A stretch of 49,120 nucleotides of DNA from NCBI GenBank assembly GCA_045804265.1, contig JBJMNK010000135.1, forward strand, positions 1 to 49,120, in the 5' to 3' direction. A program made the position numbers and the translations under genes. The notes below the pieces were generated by a model. The model searched no databases and was not told where the DNA came from. It was given only the letters and a program-made list of their open reading frames with translations. Shown here piece by piece: positions 1-8,366 of the stretch (within the stretch, counting starts at the first letter, position 1; each line of letters begins with the position of its first letter). Source of the stretch: JABFXC01 sp045804265. GTDB lineage: Bacteria; Gemmatimonadota; Gemmatimonadetes; Gemmatimonadales; Gemmatimonadaceae.

Positions 1-1
1 C

Positions 2-1033
2 GACGGCACGAACTCGACCTCCGTGTCCTCGGTGAACTATTCGCTGCAGGAGTACGCGAACGACGTGATCTACACGTTCGCCGAGTCGTGCACCGAGCTC
101 GAGCTGCCGATGCCGCACATCATCAGCGAGTCGGGACGCGCGCTGACGGCGCACCATGCGCTGCTGCTCCTCAAGGTGATCGATGTCGAGAGCGGCGCCG
201 AGATCCCGCTGCCGACGCTGCACGAGGACGACCACCAGCTGCTGCACGAGATGCTGGCCGACCAGCAGACGGTGTCGAAGAAGAAGCTCTCGGTGCGCAA
301 GGTTCGCGAGACGTATCACGACGCAACGTTCGACAAGGAGCGCGCGAACCAGCTCTTCAACAGCGGCGTGCTCACGCTGCGCGGGCGGGCGATCGCCGAG
401 CAGCTGTATTCGGCGACGATCAACGCGATCTCGAAGATCGCGCAGGAGGATCGCGACGAGTACGAGGACATCATCATGGACCTCGACGCCGCGCTGGTCG
501 ACCGCTACTTCTGCAACTTCTCGCTCTTCCAGTCGCTGCCCGACAGCTGGGCGATCGACCAGCTCTTCCCGATCATGCCGATCCACCGGCTGCTCGAGGA
601 GCCGTCGCGCCGCGGGACGCTGCAGGACGTCACCTGCGACAGTGACGGCAAGATCGACCGCTTCGTCGGCGACAAGAACGGACGGCCGAGCCTCGAGCTG
701 CATCCGTACGACGAGAACGAGAACTACATCCTTGGCATCTTCCTCACCGGCGCCTACCAGGAGATCCTCGGCGACCTGCACAACCTGTTCGGCGACACGA
801 ACGCCGTGCACGTGAGGCTGCGGGATGGCGGTTACGAGCTGAACGAGCTCGTTCATGGCGACACGGTGACCGAGGTGCTGAACTACGTACAGTTCCGCGC
901 CAGCGACCTGCTGGCGACGTTCCGCCGCAAGGTGTCGAACGCGAAGGGGATCACGCGGAGCGAGGCGAACAACTTCATCGCCGACTACGTCGCCGGGCTC
1001 GAAGGCTACACCTATCTCGAAGCTGCCGAGTAA
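2..1033 (+). CDS. speA: Biosynthetic arginine decarboxylase, C-terminal part (5' truncated)
   Basis: This is the last 343 codons of a SpeA-type, PLP-dependent arginine decarboxylase, which converts arginine to agmatine at the start of polyamine synthesis in the cytoplasm. The visible segment starts inside the conserved stretch reading SVNYSLQEYANDVIYTF, followed by ISESGRALTAHH, both typical of the C-terminal half of SpeA. The frame is open to the left edge, so the real start and the PLP-binding lysine lie outside the window, and the GTG at 23 is not a true start. Family members are about 630-660 residues, so roughly half is missing only because of the window edge. The stop lies 16 bases before the antiporter gene, so the two may be co-transcribed. 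Confidence 0.93.
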   Translation, partial: DGTNSTSVSSVNYSLQEYANDVIYTFAESCTELELPMPHIISESGRALTAHHALLLLKVIDVESGAEIPLPTLHEDDHQLLHEMLADQQTVSKKKLSVRKVRETYHDATFDKERANQLFNSGVLTLRGRAIAEQLYSATINAISKIAQEDRDEYEDIIMDLDAALVDRYFCNFSLFQSLPDSWAIDQLFPIMPIHRLLEEPSRRGTLQDVTCDSDGKIDRFVGDKNGRPSLELHPYDENENYILGIFLTGAYQEILGDLHNLFGDTNAVHVRLRDGGYELNELVHGDTVTEVLNYVQFRASDLLATFRRKVSNAKGITRSEANNFIADYVAGLEGYTYLEAAE

Positions 1034-1049
1034 GCGCGACAACCCGTAG

Positions 1050-2312
1050 ATGACCACCCCCGACGCCGGCGACCTCCCCGCGCTGCTCGGCGCCCTCGTC
1101 GCGACGTTGGTCGCGGCGAAAGCGTTAGGCGCGATCGCGCAGCGTCTCGGCCAGCCGTCGGTGCTCGGTGAGCTGATCGCGGGGATCATCCTCGGCAGCT
1201 CGGTCTTCGGGATCCTCGACCCGCAGATGCCGGCGATCCACGCGCTCTCCGAGATCGGCGTCCTGGTGCTGCTGTTCGAGATCGGGCTGCACACCGACAT
1301 CCGCTCGCTGTCGTCGGTCGGCGGTTCGGCGACGACGGTAGCGGTCGTCGGCGTCGCGCTCCCTTTCACGTTAGGCTATTTCAGCGCGCGCTGGCTGGGG
1401 ATGCCGTCGCTCCCTGCGCTGGTCGCGGCGGCAGCACTGACGGCGACCTCGGTCGGGATCTCGGCACGGGTGCTCGGCGAGCTGGGGGTGCTCGACCAGC
1501 CGGAGGGGCGCGTCGTCCTCGGGGCCGCAGTGCTCGACGACATCATCGGCCTCGTCATCCTGTCGGTGGTGTCGAGCACCGTCGCCGGCGCGGCGCTGAG
1601 CGGGTGGGGGATCGCGCGGACCGCGCTCGTCGCGGTCGGCTTCGTCGTCCTCGCGGTAGCGTTAGGCGCGCGGGTCGCGCCGCCGGTGTTCCGCTTCGTG
1701 GCCCGCGTCGAGATGGAGGGGGTGCTCGGCCCGATCGCGCTGGCCTTCGCGCTGCTGCTGGCGTGGCTCGCGTTCGAGGCGGGGTCGGCGACGATCATCG
1801 GCGCCTTCGCCGCCGGGCTGGTACTGCACAACACCCCGCAGCGCCGCGAGATCGAGCACGCGGTGACCACCCTCGGCCACTTCGTGGTACCGATCTTCTT
1901 CGCCAGCGTCGGTGCCGCGGTCGACCTGCGGGCGCTGGCGAGCCGCGAGTCGCTCGTCCTCGGCGCGCTGCTCGTGGCGACGGGGATCGCCGGCAAGGTG
2001 GCGGCCGGCTACGCACCGTTAGGCTTCAGGGGGCGCAAGCTGCTCGTCGGCGTGGCGATGGTTCCCCGCGGCGAGGTCGGATTGATCTTCGCCCAGATGG
2101 GACTCGCCAGCGGCGCGATCGACGCCGGCGTCTTCGGCGCGATCATGATCATGGTGCTGGTGACGACGTTCGTGACGCCACCCGCGTTGGCGAAGATCGC
2201 CCGTCAACGCCGCGGAGTCCCGCGCGACCTTCCGGGGGAGGGCGGCATCGACGACCTTGTCGCGGGGGCGCGCCGGACGCCGATGCCGCCGTCGCGGCGG
2301 CTGGAGCCCTGA
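1050..2312 (+). CDS. Cation:proton antiporter, CPA2 family
   Basis: A 420-residue integral membrane protein with about 12 hydrophobic segments along its whole length, matching Na+/H+ exchanger-fold proteins of the KefB/GerN type. Conserved parts include the N-terminal LGQPSVLGELIAGIILG region, the FEIGLHTD segment, the AAVLDDIIGLVIL segment holding the paired acidic residues expected in the ion-binding core, and a late MVPRGEVGLIFAQMG loop. There is no C-terminal TrkA-N or RCK domain, so this is the short form. The expected role is exchange of Na+ or K+ for protons across the inner membrane; the ion cannot be told from sequence. Four copies of the CGTTAGGC octamer lie in the gene, all read as Leu-Gly. 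Confidence 0.9.
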   Translation: MTTPDAGDLPALLGALVATLVAAKALGAIAQRLGQPSVLGELIAGIILGSSVFGILDPQMPAIHALSEIGVLVLLFEIGLHTDIRSLSSVGGSATTVAVVGVALPFTLGYFSARWLGMPSLPALVAAAALTATSVGISARVLGELGVLDQPEGRVVLGAAVLDDIIGLVILSVVSSTVAGAALSGWGIARTALVAVGFVVLAVALGARVAPPVFRFVARVEMEGVLGPIALAFALLLAWLAFEAGSATIIGAFAAGLVLHNTPQRREIEHAVTTLGHFVVPIFFASVGAAVDLRALASRESLVLGALLVATGIAGKVAAGYAPLGFRGRKLLVGVAMVPRGEVGLIFAQMGLASGAIDAGVFGAIMIMVLVTTFVTPPALAKIARQRRGVPRDLPGEGGIDDLVAGARRTPMPPSRRLEP

Positions 2313-2313
2313 A

Positions 2314-2343
2314 CGGCGCCCGTTTGACGGGGCCGGCCTTTTT
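2314..2343 (+). terminator. Rho-independent terminator after antiporter gene
   Basis: A GC-rich hairpin starts just after the antiporter stop: left arm CGGCGCCCG (2314-2322, one bulged G), loop TTTGA, right arm CGGGGCCG (2328-2335), followed by GCCTTTTT. It would end the speA-antiporter transcript before the TPR gene. Confidence 0.7.
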
Positions 2344-2428
2344 CTCCATGCTCGTGCGCTCCCACTGAACCGGCGCGGAGTCCGCCGGCCGCCAGAAACC
2401 CACTGGCTCCCCCCACGGAGGCCTCCCC

Positions 2429-4072
2429 ATGGCCATCCTTCCGCTCCACGTGATCCTGCTCGCCGCTGTTGCGACCCACAGCGCGAGCGCACCGTCGCGT
2501 CCCGACTCGGCGCATGTTCCGCTTTACACCGATCTCGGCGACTACCATTTCGCCACCAGCACCCGTGTGCCGATGGCGCAGCGGTATTTCGACCAGGGAA
2601 TCAGGCTCCTGTATGGCTTCAACCACGGCGAGGCGATCCGCGCCTTCGACGAGGCGGCACGTCTCGATCCTGCGTGCGCCATCTGTCATTGGGGCGCCGC
2701 GCTCGCATACGGGCCGCACGTGAATGCGCCGATGGACTCGGCCGCCGGGGTCGCGGCGTGGGCCGAACTTCAGCAGGCGGTGGCGCTCGCGCCAAAGGCG
2801 ACGGTGCGTGAACGGGCCTTCATCGGCGCGCTCCGTGCGCGCTACTCGGCGGTGCCGCCTAACGATCGTGCGGGATTGGACTCCGCGTACGCGACGGCGA
2901 TGGGCGCCATCGCGGCGCGTTATCCGCGCGATCTCGACGCCGCAACGCTGTACGCCGAATCGCTGATGGACCTCAGCCCGTGGAACTACTGGACGCGGGA
3001 CGGCAAGCCGCGGCCGCAGACGAGCGTCATCGTCGCGCAGCTCGAGCAGGTGATCCGCACGAATCCGCGCCATCCCGGCGCGTGTCACTACTACATCCAC
3101 GCCGTCGAGGCGGCTGACCCGAAAAAGGCGGTGGCCTGCGCCGAGCGTCTGGCAGCGGAGATGCCTGGGGCAGGACACATGGTGCACATGCCCGCGCACA
3201 TCTACATCCGCGTCGGCCGATACGCGGACGCGATCGATGCGAACATCCACGCGGTGCATGTCGACGAAAGCTTCATCGCGGCCGAGCGACCGAGCGGGAT
3301 GTATCCGATGGGATACTATCCGCACAACATTCACTTCCTCGCGTTCGCTGCTGCTCTCGCTGGGCGCAGCGAGATGGCAATCGACGCGGCGCGCACGCTT
3401 TCCGGGAAAGTGAATCCCGACCTCGCGCGAGCAGTTCCCAAGTTTCAGGGGCTCATCGCATACTATCCGTTGATGCTCGTCAAGTTCGGTCGCTGGGACG
3501 ACGTGCTCGCCGCCCCGCCGCCGCCAGCAGAGATGCGCATGGCGACGTTGCTCGATGATTACGCGCGAGGCGTCGCCTTCGCGGCGAAGGGAAGCTGGTC
3601 GGAGGCAGGCGCGATGCTCGACAGCGTGCGCGCCATCTCGACCTCAGCCCCGCGTCCCAGCGCCGAGGCAATGGCGTCGAGCTACGACGAGGACGGGATG
3701 GTGATGTCGATCGCCGAGCATTCGCTCGCCGGCGAAATCGCGCAGCGCCAGCGGAACTTCGACGAGGCCATCGCGCAATTCCGCGCGGCAGCGAAGATCG
3801 AAGATGCGTTCAACTATGACGAGCCGCCGCAATGGTATCTTCCGGTCCGCCACGCGTTAGGCGCGGCACTGCTCGAGGCGAAGCGCCCCGAGGAGGCCGA
3901 AGCGGCCTACCGTGAAGACCTGAAGCGTTTTCCGGAAAACGGGTGGGCGCTGCACGGACTCGAGGCTGCGCTCGTTGCGCGTGGCGAGCATGCCGAGGCG
4001 CGGGCTGTAGACGCGCGCCTGAGGCGAGCCTGGACCGAGGCGGACTACGCATTGGCTCCGCTGCGGCCCTGA
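2429..4072 (+). CDS. Secreted tetratricopeptide repeat protein
   Basis: A 547-residue protein. A short hydrophobic N-terminus (about residues 3-20, ending in an Ala/Ser-rich stretch) looks like a signal peptide. It is followed by RYFDQGIRLLYGFNHGEAIR and by ARLDPACAICHWGAALAYGP, a pattern seen in a widespread family of TPR proteins in environmental bacteria. Further TPR-like helical pairs appear near residues 190-260 and in the C-terminal 150 residues (EAIAQFRAAAKIEDA; EEAEAAYREDLKRFPENGWAL). The CxxC (ACAIC) has no following His ligand for haem c, so this is not a cytochrome. A GGAGG at 2417-2421 supports the ATG at 2429. TPR proteins are usually binding scaffolds; the partner is unknown. 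Confidence 0.82.
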   Translation: MAILPLHVILLAAVATHSASAPSRPDSAHVPLYTDLGDYHFATSTRVPMAQRYFDQGIRLLYGFNHGEAIRAFDEAARLDPACAICHWGAALAYGPHVNAPMDSAAGVAAWAELQQAVALAPKATVRERAFIGALRARYSAVPPNDRAGLDSAYATAMGAIAARYPRDLDAATLYAESLMDLSPWNYWTRDGKPRPQTSVIVAQLEQVIRTNPRHPGACHYYIHAVEAADPKKAVACAERLAAEMPGAGHMVHMPAHIYIRVGRYADAIDANIHAVHVDESFIAAERPSGMYPMGYYPHNIHFLAFAAALAGRSEMAIDAARTLSGKVNPDLARAVPKFQGLIAYYPLMLVKFGRWDDVLAAPPPPAEMRMATLLDDYARGVAFAAKGSWSEAGAMLDSVRAISTSAPRPSAEAMASSYDEDGMVMSIAEHSLAGEIAQRQRNFDEAIAQFRAAAKIEDAFNYDEPPQWYLPVRHALGAALLEAKRPEEAEAAYREDLKRFPENGWALHGLEAALVARGEHAEARAVDARLRRAWTEADYALAPLRP

Positions 4073-4096
4073 ACCGCGACCGCTGACGGCAGCCAA

Positions 4097-4172
4097 CAGC
4101 CTTCAGCCGTTAGGGATGAGCTACCGCGGTTCAACGGCGTTGCTCATCCCTAACGGCTAACGGCTAATGGCC
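4097..4172. repeat. Intergenic inverted repeat R1, convergent gene ends
   Basis: A perfect 17-base inverted repeat: 4105-4121 (AGCCGTTAGGGATGAGC) and 4142-4158 (its reverse complement), separated by 20 bases. The right arm runs into two more heptamer-like units (AACGGCT, AATGGCC, to 4172). It lies between the stops of the TPR gene (+) and sodA (-), so it can act as a two-way terminator or transcript-end stabiliser. It is clearly related to the repeats at 4850-4927 and 30217-30321. Confidence 0.85.
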
Positions 4173-4201
4173 GACGAAAAGCGTTGCTGATCCGGCGCGA
4201 A

Positions 4202-4813
4202 CTACTTGAAGCGCTTACCGACCGCCCCCCAGTTCACCACGTTCCACCACGCGGTCACGTAGTCCGGGCGGCGGTTCTGGTACTTGAGGTAGTACGCGTG
4301 CTCCCAGACGTCGATGCCGAGGAGGACGGCGTCGGGCGACTTGCCCTCCATGAGCGGGTTGTCCTGGTTCGGCGTGCTGGTGATCGACAGCTTGCCGCCG
4401 TCGTTGAGCAGCCAGGCCCACCCGGAGCCGAAGCGTCCGGCGGCGGCGGCGGCGAACTGCTCCTTGAACTTGTCGAAGCCCCCGAACGACGACTTGATCG
4501 CGTCGCCTAACGCTCCGGACGGCTCGCCGCCCGCCTTCGGCCCCATGATCTGCCAGAAGAACGAGTGGTTCCAGTGCCCGCCCCCGTTGTTGCGCACCGC
4601 GGTCCGCACCGACTCGGGCGCGTTGTTCACGTTCTTCAGCAGATCCTCGATCGACTTGCCCTGCAGCTCCGGCGCCTTCTCGATCGCGGCGTTGAGGTTG
4701 TTGACGTACGCCTGATGATGCTTGTCGTGATGGATCTCCATCGTCTTCGCGTCGATGTGCGGCTCGAGCGCGGCGAAGTCGTAAGGCAGGGGGGGCAACG
4801 TGAAGGCAGCCAT
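4202..4813 (-). CDS. sodA: Superoxide dismutase, Mn-type (Fe/Mn family)
   Basis: A 203-residue, full-length Fe/Mn superoxide dismutase that converts superoxide to peroxide and oxygen in the cytoplasm. Metal ligands are visible at His28 (MEIHHDKHH), His83 (WNHSFFW), Asp168 and His172 (DVWEHAYYL). Glycines at 77-79 before the second ligand, and Gln150 in PNQDNPL, follow the Mn-type pattern rather than the Fe-type (Gln earlier, Ala later). Family knowledge therefore favours Mn, although cambialistic use cannot be excluded. The start is supported by a GGAG about 10 bases upstream. The downstream end meets repeat R1, and repeat R2 lies between this gene and the upstream dedA gene on the same strand. 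Confidence 0.96.
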   Translation of the reverse strand: MAAFTLPPLPYDFAALEPHIDAKTMEIHHDKHHQAYVNNLNAAIEKAPELQGKSIEDLLKNVNNAPESVRTAVRNNGGGHWNHSFFWQIMGPKAGGEPSGALGDAIKSSFGGFDKFKEQFAAAAAGRFGSGWAWLLNDGGKLSITSTPNQDNPLMEGKSPDAVLLGIDVWEHAYYLKYQNRRPDYVTAWWNVVNWGAVGKRFK

Positions 4814-4849
4814 TTGTCTTGCTCCGTTTTTTGTTGGTACGAACTTCAG

Positions 4850-4927
4850 CCGTTGGCCCTTAGCCGTTAGGGTTGAGCGACTGCGTTGACGCCGGTGCTC
4901 ATCCCTGAAGGCTAATGGCCAATGGCC
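4850..4927. repeat. Intergenic inverted repeat R2 between dedA and sodA
   Basis: A second member of the R1 family. The left arm 4862-4878 (AGCCGTTAGGGTTGAGC) and right arm 4897-4913 (GCTCATCCCTGAAGGCT) pair with three mismatches around a short spacer. Further AATGGCC units follow to 4927. The leading TTCAGCCGTT is shared with R1 and R3, and GTTGAGCGACTGCG with R3. It lies downstream of dedA and upstream of sodA on the - strand, so it probably ends the dedA transcript. Confidence 0.8.
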
Positions 4928-4943
4928 GACATCCTCCGACCCT

Positions 4944-5582
4944 TCAGGCGGCGCGCTGGACTTTCTTCCGTTCGCGAAGCCAGCTGATGATTCCCGGCAG
5001 GATCGAGAGGAAGATCACCACCAGGATCACGGCCTCGATGTGCTTGTCGATGCCCGGGATCCAGCGGCCGAGGAAGTAGCCGATGAACAGCATGCTCCAT
5101 ACCCACGCCAGCCCACCGATCACGTTGTAGGCGATGAACGTGCGATAGTGCATGTCGGCCACACCCGCGACCACCGGCGCGAAGGTCCGGACGATCGGCA
5201 TGAAACGAGCAAGGATGATCGTCTTGCCACCGTGCCGCTCGTAGAACGCGTGGGCGCGCTCGAGATGTTTCCGGTTGAAGAGCAGGGAATTCTCGCGCGT
5301 GAAGATTCGCGGGCCCGTCGCGCGGCCGATCGCATAGCCGACGCTGTCGCCGACGACCGCCGCAACCGATAGAATCAATCCGAGCAGGTAGACACTGAGC
5401 CCGAAGCCGGGCTGCGACGCGAGCAGGCCGGCGGTAACCAGCAGCGAATCGCCGGGTAGGAAGAAGCCGACGAGCAGCCCCGTCTCGCTGAAGATGATCG
5501 CCGTCAGTCCGAGGTAGCCGGCCCATTGCACGAGGCCGCGCAGGTCGCGGAGGCGATGAAACAGGTCGATCAGGGAGTCCAT
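4944..5582 (-). CDS. DedA family membrane protein (SNARE-associated/VTT domain)
   Basis: A 212-residue inner-membrane protein of the DedA family. Family hallmarks are visible: an E-T-G-L-L-VGFFLPGDSLL segment early, then a central region reading GKTIILARFMPIVRTFAP, followed by the VAGVADMHYRTFIAYNVIGG stretch. The acidic residue in the first motif and the arginines in the second are needed in family members with a proposed role in undecaprenyl-phosphate or phospholipid flipping and membrane homeostasis. The start at 5582 (MDSLIDLFHRL) is chosen because the longer open frame upstream has Arg/Pro-rich composition unlike protein. The gene diverges from the peptidase gene with about 137 bases between them. 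Confidence 0.9.
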   Translation of the reverse strand: MDSLIDLFHRLRDLRGLVQWAGYLGLTAIIFSETGLLVGFFLPGDSLLVTAGLLASQPGFGLSVYLLGLILSVAAVVGDSVGYAIGRATGPRIFTRENSLLFNRKHLERAHAFYERHGGKTIILARFMPIVRTFAPVVAGVADMHYRTFIAYNVIGGLAWVWSMLFIGYFLGRWIPGIDKHIEAVILVVIFLSILPGIISWLRERKKVQRAA

Positions 5583-5719
5583 GTGATGCGTGTGAGGATG
5601 AGACGGCGAACGGCCGGACAGCCCATGAACTTCGACGCCCGGCGCGCTCCGGTCAACGGCCGGCCGTGCCGCGCGCACGATCGTCGTGCAGTGCGCTCGT
5701 CCACCAGCGTTCAAGTGGC

Positions 5720-6952
5720 GTGACGGCGACCGATCCACCGCGCCAGGCGCACGAGACCGGCGCGATCGAGGCCGTCGAGGAGGCGTTCGCCTGGGCGACG
5801 CAGACGATCCTCCACACCGCGGAGATCGCGCTCGCCCTTCCCGCACCGGCGGCGAGCCGCTGGCATCGCGCCGGGATCGGCGCGCGCGGCGAGCGGATCT
5901 TCGACGTCGTCGCCGGAATCGTCCTCATGCTCTTCGCCATCGGCTGGACGTGGTCGATCGCGGTGTCGCACGCGGGAGGGGACGACGACGTCACCGACGC
6001 CACGGCCTCGATCTCGGCGGCGTTGACCGATCCCAACGCGCCCACCGCCGCCTACGTCACCGACGCGATGCTCTCCGCGCTCACGCCTCTTCGCGGCACG
6101 AGCGGCAAGCTGCGGGCGAGCGTGACGCAACCGGGACAGCAGGTCGATACGATGCACGCCGGCGACAGCGCCGACGCCGAGCTCCGAGTGGCAACGCAGC
6201 CGAGCGACACCGGCGCACCCGTCGCACCGGCGCGCGCCGGCATCTGGGGGCTCGCGGTCAAGATCGGCGCGGCGCTCAAGCCCGTCACCGACTTCAGCGT
6301 CATAACGGTGCGCCCCTTCAGCGAGAAGCAGCGCGGGCGCATCGGCTTGTACTACATCGGCTCATGGCCCACGGAGCACGGCGCGAAGGCGCCCGCGAAG
6401 GCGCCGGCCGATCGCTACGCGCCGCCGCGCGGTCTCATCGAAGTCACGCAGGAGAACCAGGACACGCCGCTGTCCGACCACTTCCGGCTGCGCGACTTCC
6501 TCACACACGACCAGGAAAACGTCTGGCCGAAGTACATCGTCCTCGACCTCAAGCTGGTGGACAAGCTCGAGCTGGTCCTCTCTGACCTCGAGTCGCGCGG
6601 CTACAACGCCACGGGTGTGCACGTCATGAGCGGCTTTCGCACGCCGCAATACAACGTCACCGGCGGCGACCCGACTGGCCGCGCCGCGCTGAGCCGCCAC
6701 ATGTACGGCGACGCGGCGGATATCTTCATCGACAACGATGGCAACGGCGTGATGGACGACCTCAATCACGATCATCGCGTGAACATCCGCGACTCGCAGG
6801 TGATCCTCGCGGCGGTCGATCGCGTCGAGCGTGATCACCCCGAGCTCGTCGGCGGCGCGGGGGTGTACGTCGCAAATGGTGGGCACGGGCCTTTCATTCA
6901 CATCGACACGCGCGGCTTCCGCGCGCGCTGGGTCGGAACCGGAGACGACTGA
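5720..6952 (+). CDS. Membrane-anchored M15-type (VanY/YcbK-like) peptidase
   Basis: A 410-residue protein with one membrane segment near residues 61-83, a long variable linker, and a C-terminal zinc-peptidase domain of the D-Ala-D-Ala carboxypeptidase superfamily. The domain shows MSGFRTPQYN, then SRHMYGDAADIF with His327 and Asp334 in the HxxxxxxD arrangement, and a final PFIHID with His394. These are the three expected zinc ligands. The likely role is trimming or remodelling peptidoglycan on the outer side of the inner membrane. The insert NDGNGVMDDLNHDHRVN looks Ca-binding-like. The start is uncertain: GTG 5720 is preferred over GTG 5666 because the extra 18 codons look non-coding. The next gene begins one base after the stop. 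Confidence 0.8.
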   Translation: MTATDPPRQAHETGAIEAVEEAFAWATQTILHTAEIALALPAPAASRWHRAGIGARGERIFDVVAGIVLMLFAIGWTWSIAVSHAGGDDDVTDATASISAALTDPNAPTAAYVTDAMLSALTPLRGTSGKLRASVTQPGQQVDTMHAGDSADAELRVATQPSDTGAPVAPARAGIWGLAVKIGAALKPVTDFSVITVRPFSEKQRGRIGLYYIGSWPTEHGAKAPAKAPADRYAPPRGLIEVTQENQDTPLSDHFRLRDFLTHDQENVWPKYIVLDLKLVDKLELVLSDLESRGYNATGVHVMSGFRTPQYNVTGGDPTGRAALSRHMYGDAADIFIDNDGNGVMDDLNHDHRVNIRDSQVILAAVDRVERDHPELVGGAGVYVANGGHGPFIHIDTRGFRARWVGTGDD

Positions 6953-6953
6953 C

Positions 6954-7496
6954 ATGGCAGACAAGGAGAGCAGCACCAACGCCACCGCTGACGCATCGGG
7001 ACAGCTCTGCCCCGTCTGCCAGTCGCCACGCCCGGACCTCTCGAAGCCATGTCCGAGCTGCGGCTCGCCGGCGATCGAGGGCGCCGAGCCGCCGCCGGAG
7101 ATGAGCGCGCCGCGACGTGCGCTTCCCGAAGGCTTGTTCACCGTGCGCGCCTCCGACATCGAGCCGTACATCGGACTGCGCTATCTGTCGAAGCTCTTTC
7201 GCCTGATGGCGATCATCCTCGTCCTGCTGCTCATCGCCGAGGTGATCACAGGGTTCGTCTCGCAGGGGAGCGTCGCACTCCCGACGCTGCTCGCCGAAGG
7301 GAGCAAGCTGATCGTGCTCGCCGGACTTCTCTGGGGTGTCGGCGATCTCGCCATCCTGCTCATCGACGTCGGACACGATGTGCGCGCCGCGCGCATCCTG
7401 CTCGGCCGGCAGGCGGCGCATCACCTGCAGGAGCATCACCAGGAGCGCCGAAAAGGAGCGGTCGAGCATCGCTCCGCCGAGCGCACGGACGGTTGA
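6954..7496 (+). CDS. Zinc-ribbon protein with two membrane segments, unknown function
   Basis: A 180-residue protein. Near residues 17-40 two CxxC pairs (LCPVC and PCPSCG) form a short zinc ribbon. Two hydrophobic segments follow (around LMAIILVLLLIAEVITGFV and LIVLAGLLWGVGDLAILLI), and the C-terminus is charged and His-rich (HHLQEHHQERRKG). It is not recognised as a named family. The order ribbon-linker-two TM helices suggests a small membrane protein with a cytoplasmic metal-binding head. The ATG at 6954 follows the upstream stop by one base, and its stop overlaps the TTG start of the DUF488 gene, so the three genes look translationally coupled. Confidence 0.75.
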   Translation: MADKESSTNATADASGQLCPVCQSPRPDLSKPCPSCGSPAIEGAEPPPEMSAPRRALPEGLFTVRASDIEPYIGLRYLSKLFRLMAIILVLLLIAEVITGFVSQGSVALPTLLAEGSKLIVLAGLLWGVGDLAILLIDVGHDVRAARILLGRQAAHHLQEHHQERRKGAVEHRSAERTDG

Positions 7497-8044
7497 CCGT
7501 CTGGACGATCGGCCATTCGACGCGCGCGCTGGATGAGTTCATCGCACTGCTTCATCGCGAGCGGATCGAGTTGCTGTGGGACGTGCGCGCGTTCCCGATG
7601 TCGCGCCGCTACCCGCACTTCAATCGCGAGTCGCTGAAGGTCGCGCTCCCCGACGTCGGGATCGCCTACGAGCACGCGCCGCAGCTCGGTGGACGGCGAC
7701 CGTTGCCCACGGACGCGCCGCCGACACAGTGGCGGAACGCGGGCTTCAAGGGATACGCGGCGTACATGCGCACCCCCGAGTTCCGCGCCGCGCTCGACGG
7801 CCTGCGCGCCGCGGCAAACACACGTCGCACGACCATCATGTGCGCCGAGGCGGTGCCGTGGCGTTGTCATCGCAGCCTCATCGCCGACGCACTGATCGCG
7901 CGCGGCGACGAGGTGCTCGACATCCTCGACGCCGCGACGAAGCCGCATGCGCTGACGAGCTTCGCGGTGGTCGCGAATGGTGAGGTGACGTATCCCACAG
8001 AAGAGCCAACCGAACAGCTGCAGCTGCCCGTCGACGGCGGCTGA
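7493..8044 (+). CDS. DUF488 domain protein
   Basis: A 183-residue DUF488 protein. The family signature is seen at the start (TVWTIGHST), in ELLWDVRAFPMSRRYPHFN, and near the end in MCAEAVPWRCHRSLIADAL, where the cysteines and CHR are typical. The biochemical function of the family is not settled. The start is TTG at 7493, overlapping the upstream stop as TTGA; no other start fits, because TIGHST begins only three codons later. Family length is normal. It is probably co-translated with the zinc-ribbon membrane protein. Confidence 0.87.
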   Translation: MTVWTIGHSTRALDEFIALLHRERIELLWDVRAFPMSRRYPHFNRESLKVALPDVGIAYEHAPQLGGRRPLPTDAPPTQWRNAGFKGYAAYMRTPEFRAALDGLRAAANTRRTTIMCAEAVPWRCHRSLIADALIARGDEVLDILDAATKPHALTSFAVVANGEVTYPTEEPTEQLQLPVDGG

Positions 8045-8154
8045 CCCCGAGGTTGCGCAACGACTGGCGCGACTTCGAGCCGGGTGCGGTACGACTGTTG
8101 CCAAAGATTTCGAGCACGCCCGGCAGTACCTTACCGCACTTCGAGGACTCGACA

Positions 8155-8304
8155 ATGCTCTGGACGCTCGCCGTAATTCTCATCATCCTGTGGCTGCTCG
8201 GCTTCTTCGTCGTACACGTCGGCGGTGGCCTGATCCACCTCCTGCTCGTCATCGCGATCGTCGTGATCCTCGTCCGCGTCATCACCGGACGGCGACCAGT
8301 CTGA
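8155..8304 (+). CDS. Small lmo0937-type membrane protein
   Basis: A 49-residue, almost wholly hydrophobic protein beginning MLWTLAVILIILWLLGFF, with a second helix (LIHLLLVIAIVVILVRVI) and a basic tail GRRPV. This matches the small lmo0937/DUF5670-type membrane proteins found across bacteria, of unknown role and sometimes linked to envelope stress. The ATG at 8155 is chosen over the longer open frame from 8053 because the 34 upstream codons do not look like protein. Confidence 0.72.
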   Translation: MLWTLAVILIILWLLGFFVVHVGGGLIHLLLVIAIVVILVRVITGRRPV

Positions 8305-8366
8305 CGCGGTGAGTGCGCAGTGGGGGGCAGTCGCCAGCGGCGGCCGCCCCCCACTCGCATTTCCGG

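Noticed and set aside
2671..2685. CxxC in the TPR protein as a haem c site
   Set aside because: The motif CAIC is followed by His only in a CHWG context that starts at the second Cys (CAICH), but the surroundings are TPR helix and the family is not a cytochrome; one isolated match is weak evidence.
4944..5846. Longer DedA start with 88 extra residues
   Set aside because: The extra part is Arg/Pro/Ser-rich, lacks family similarity and overlaps the start of the divergent peptidase gene.
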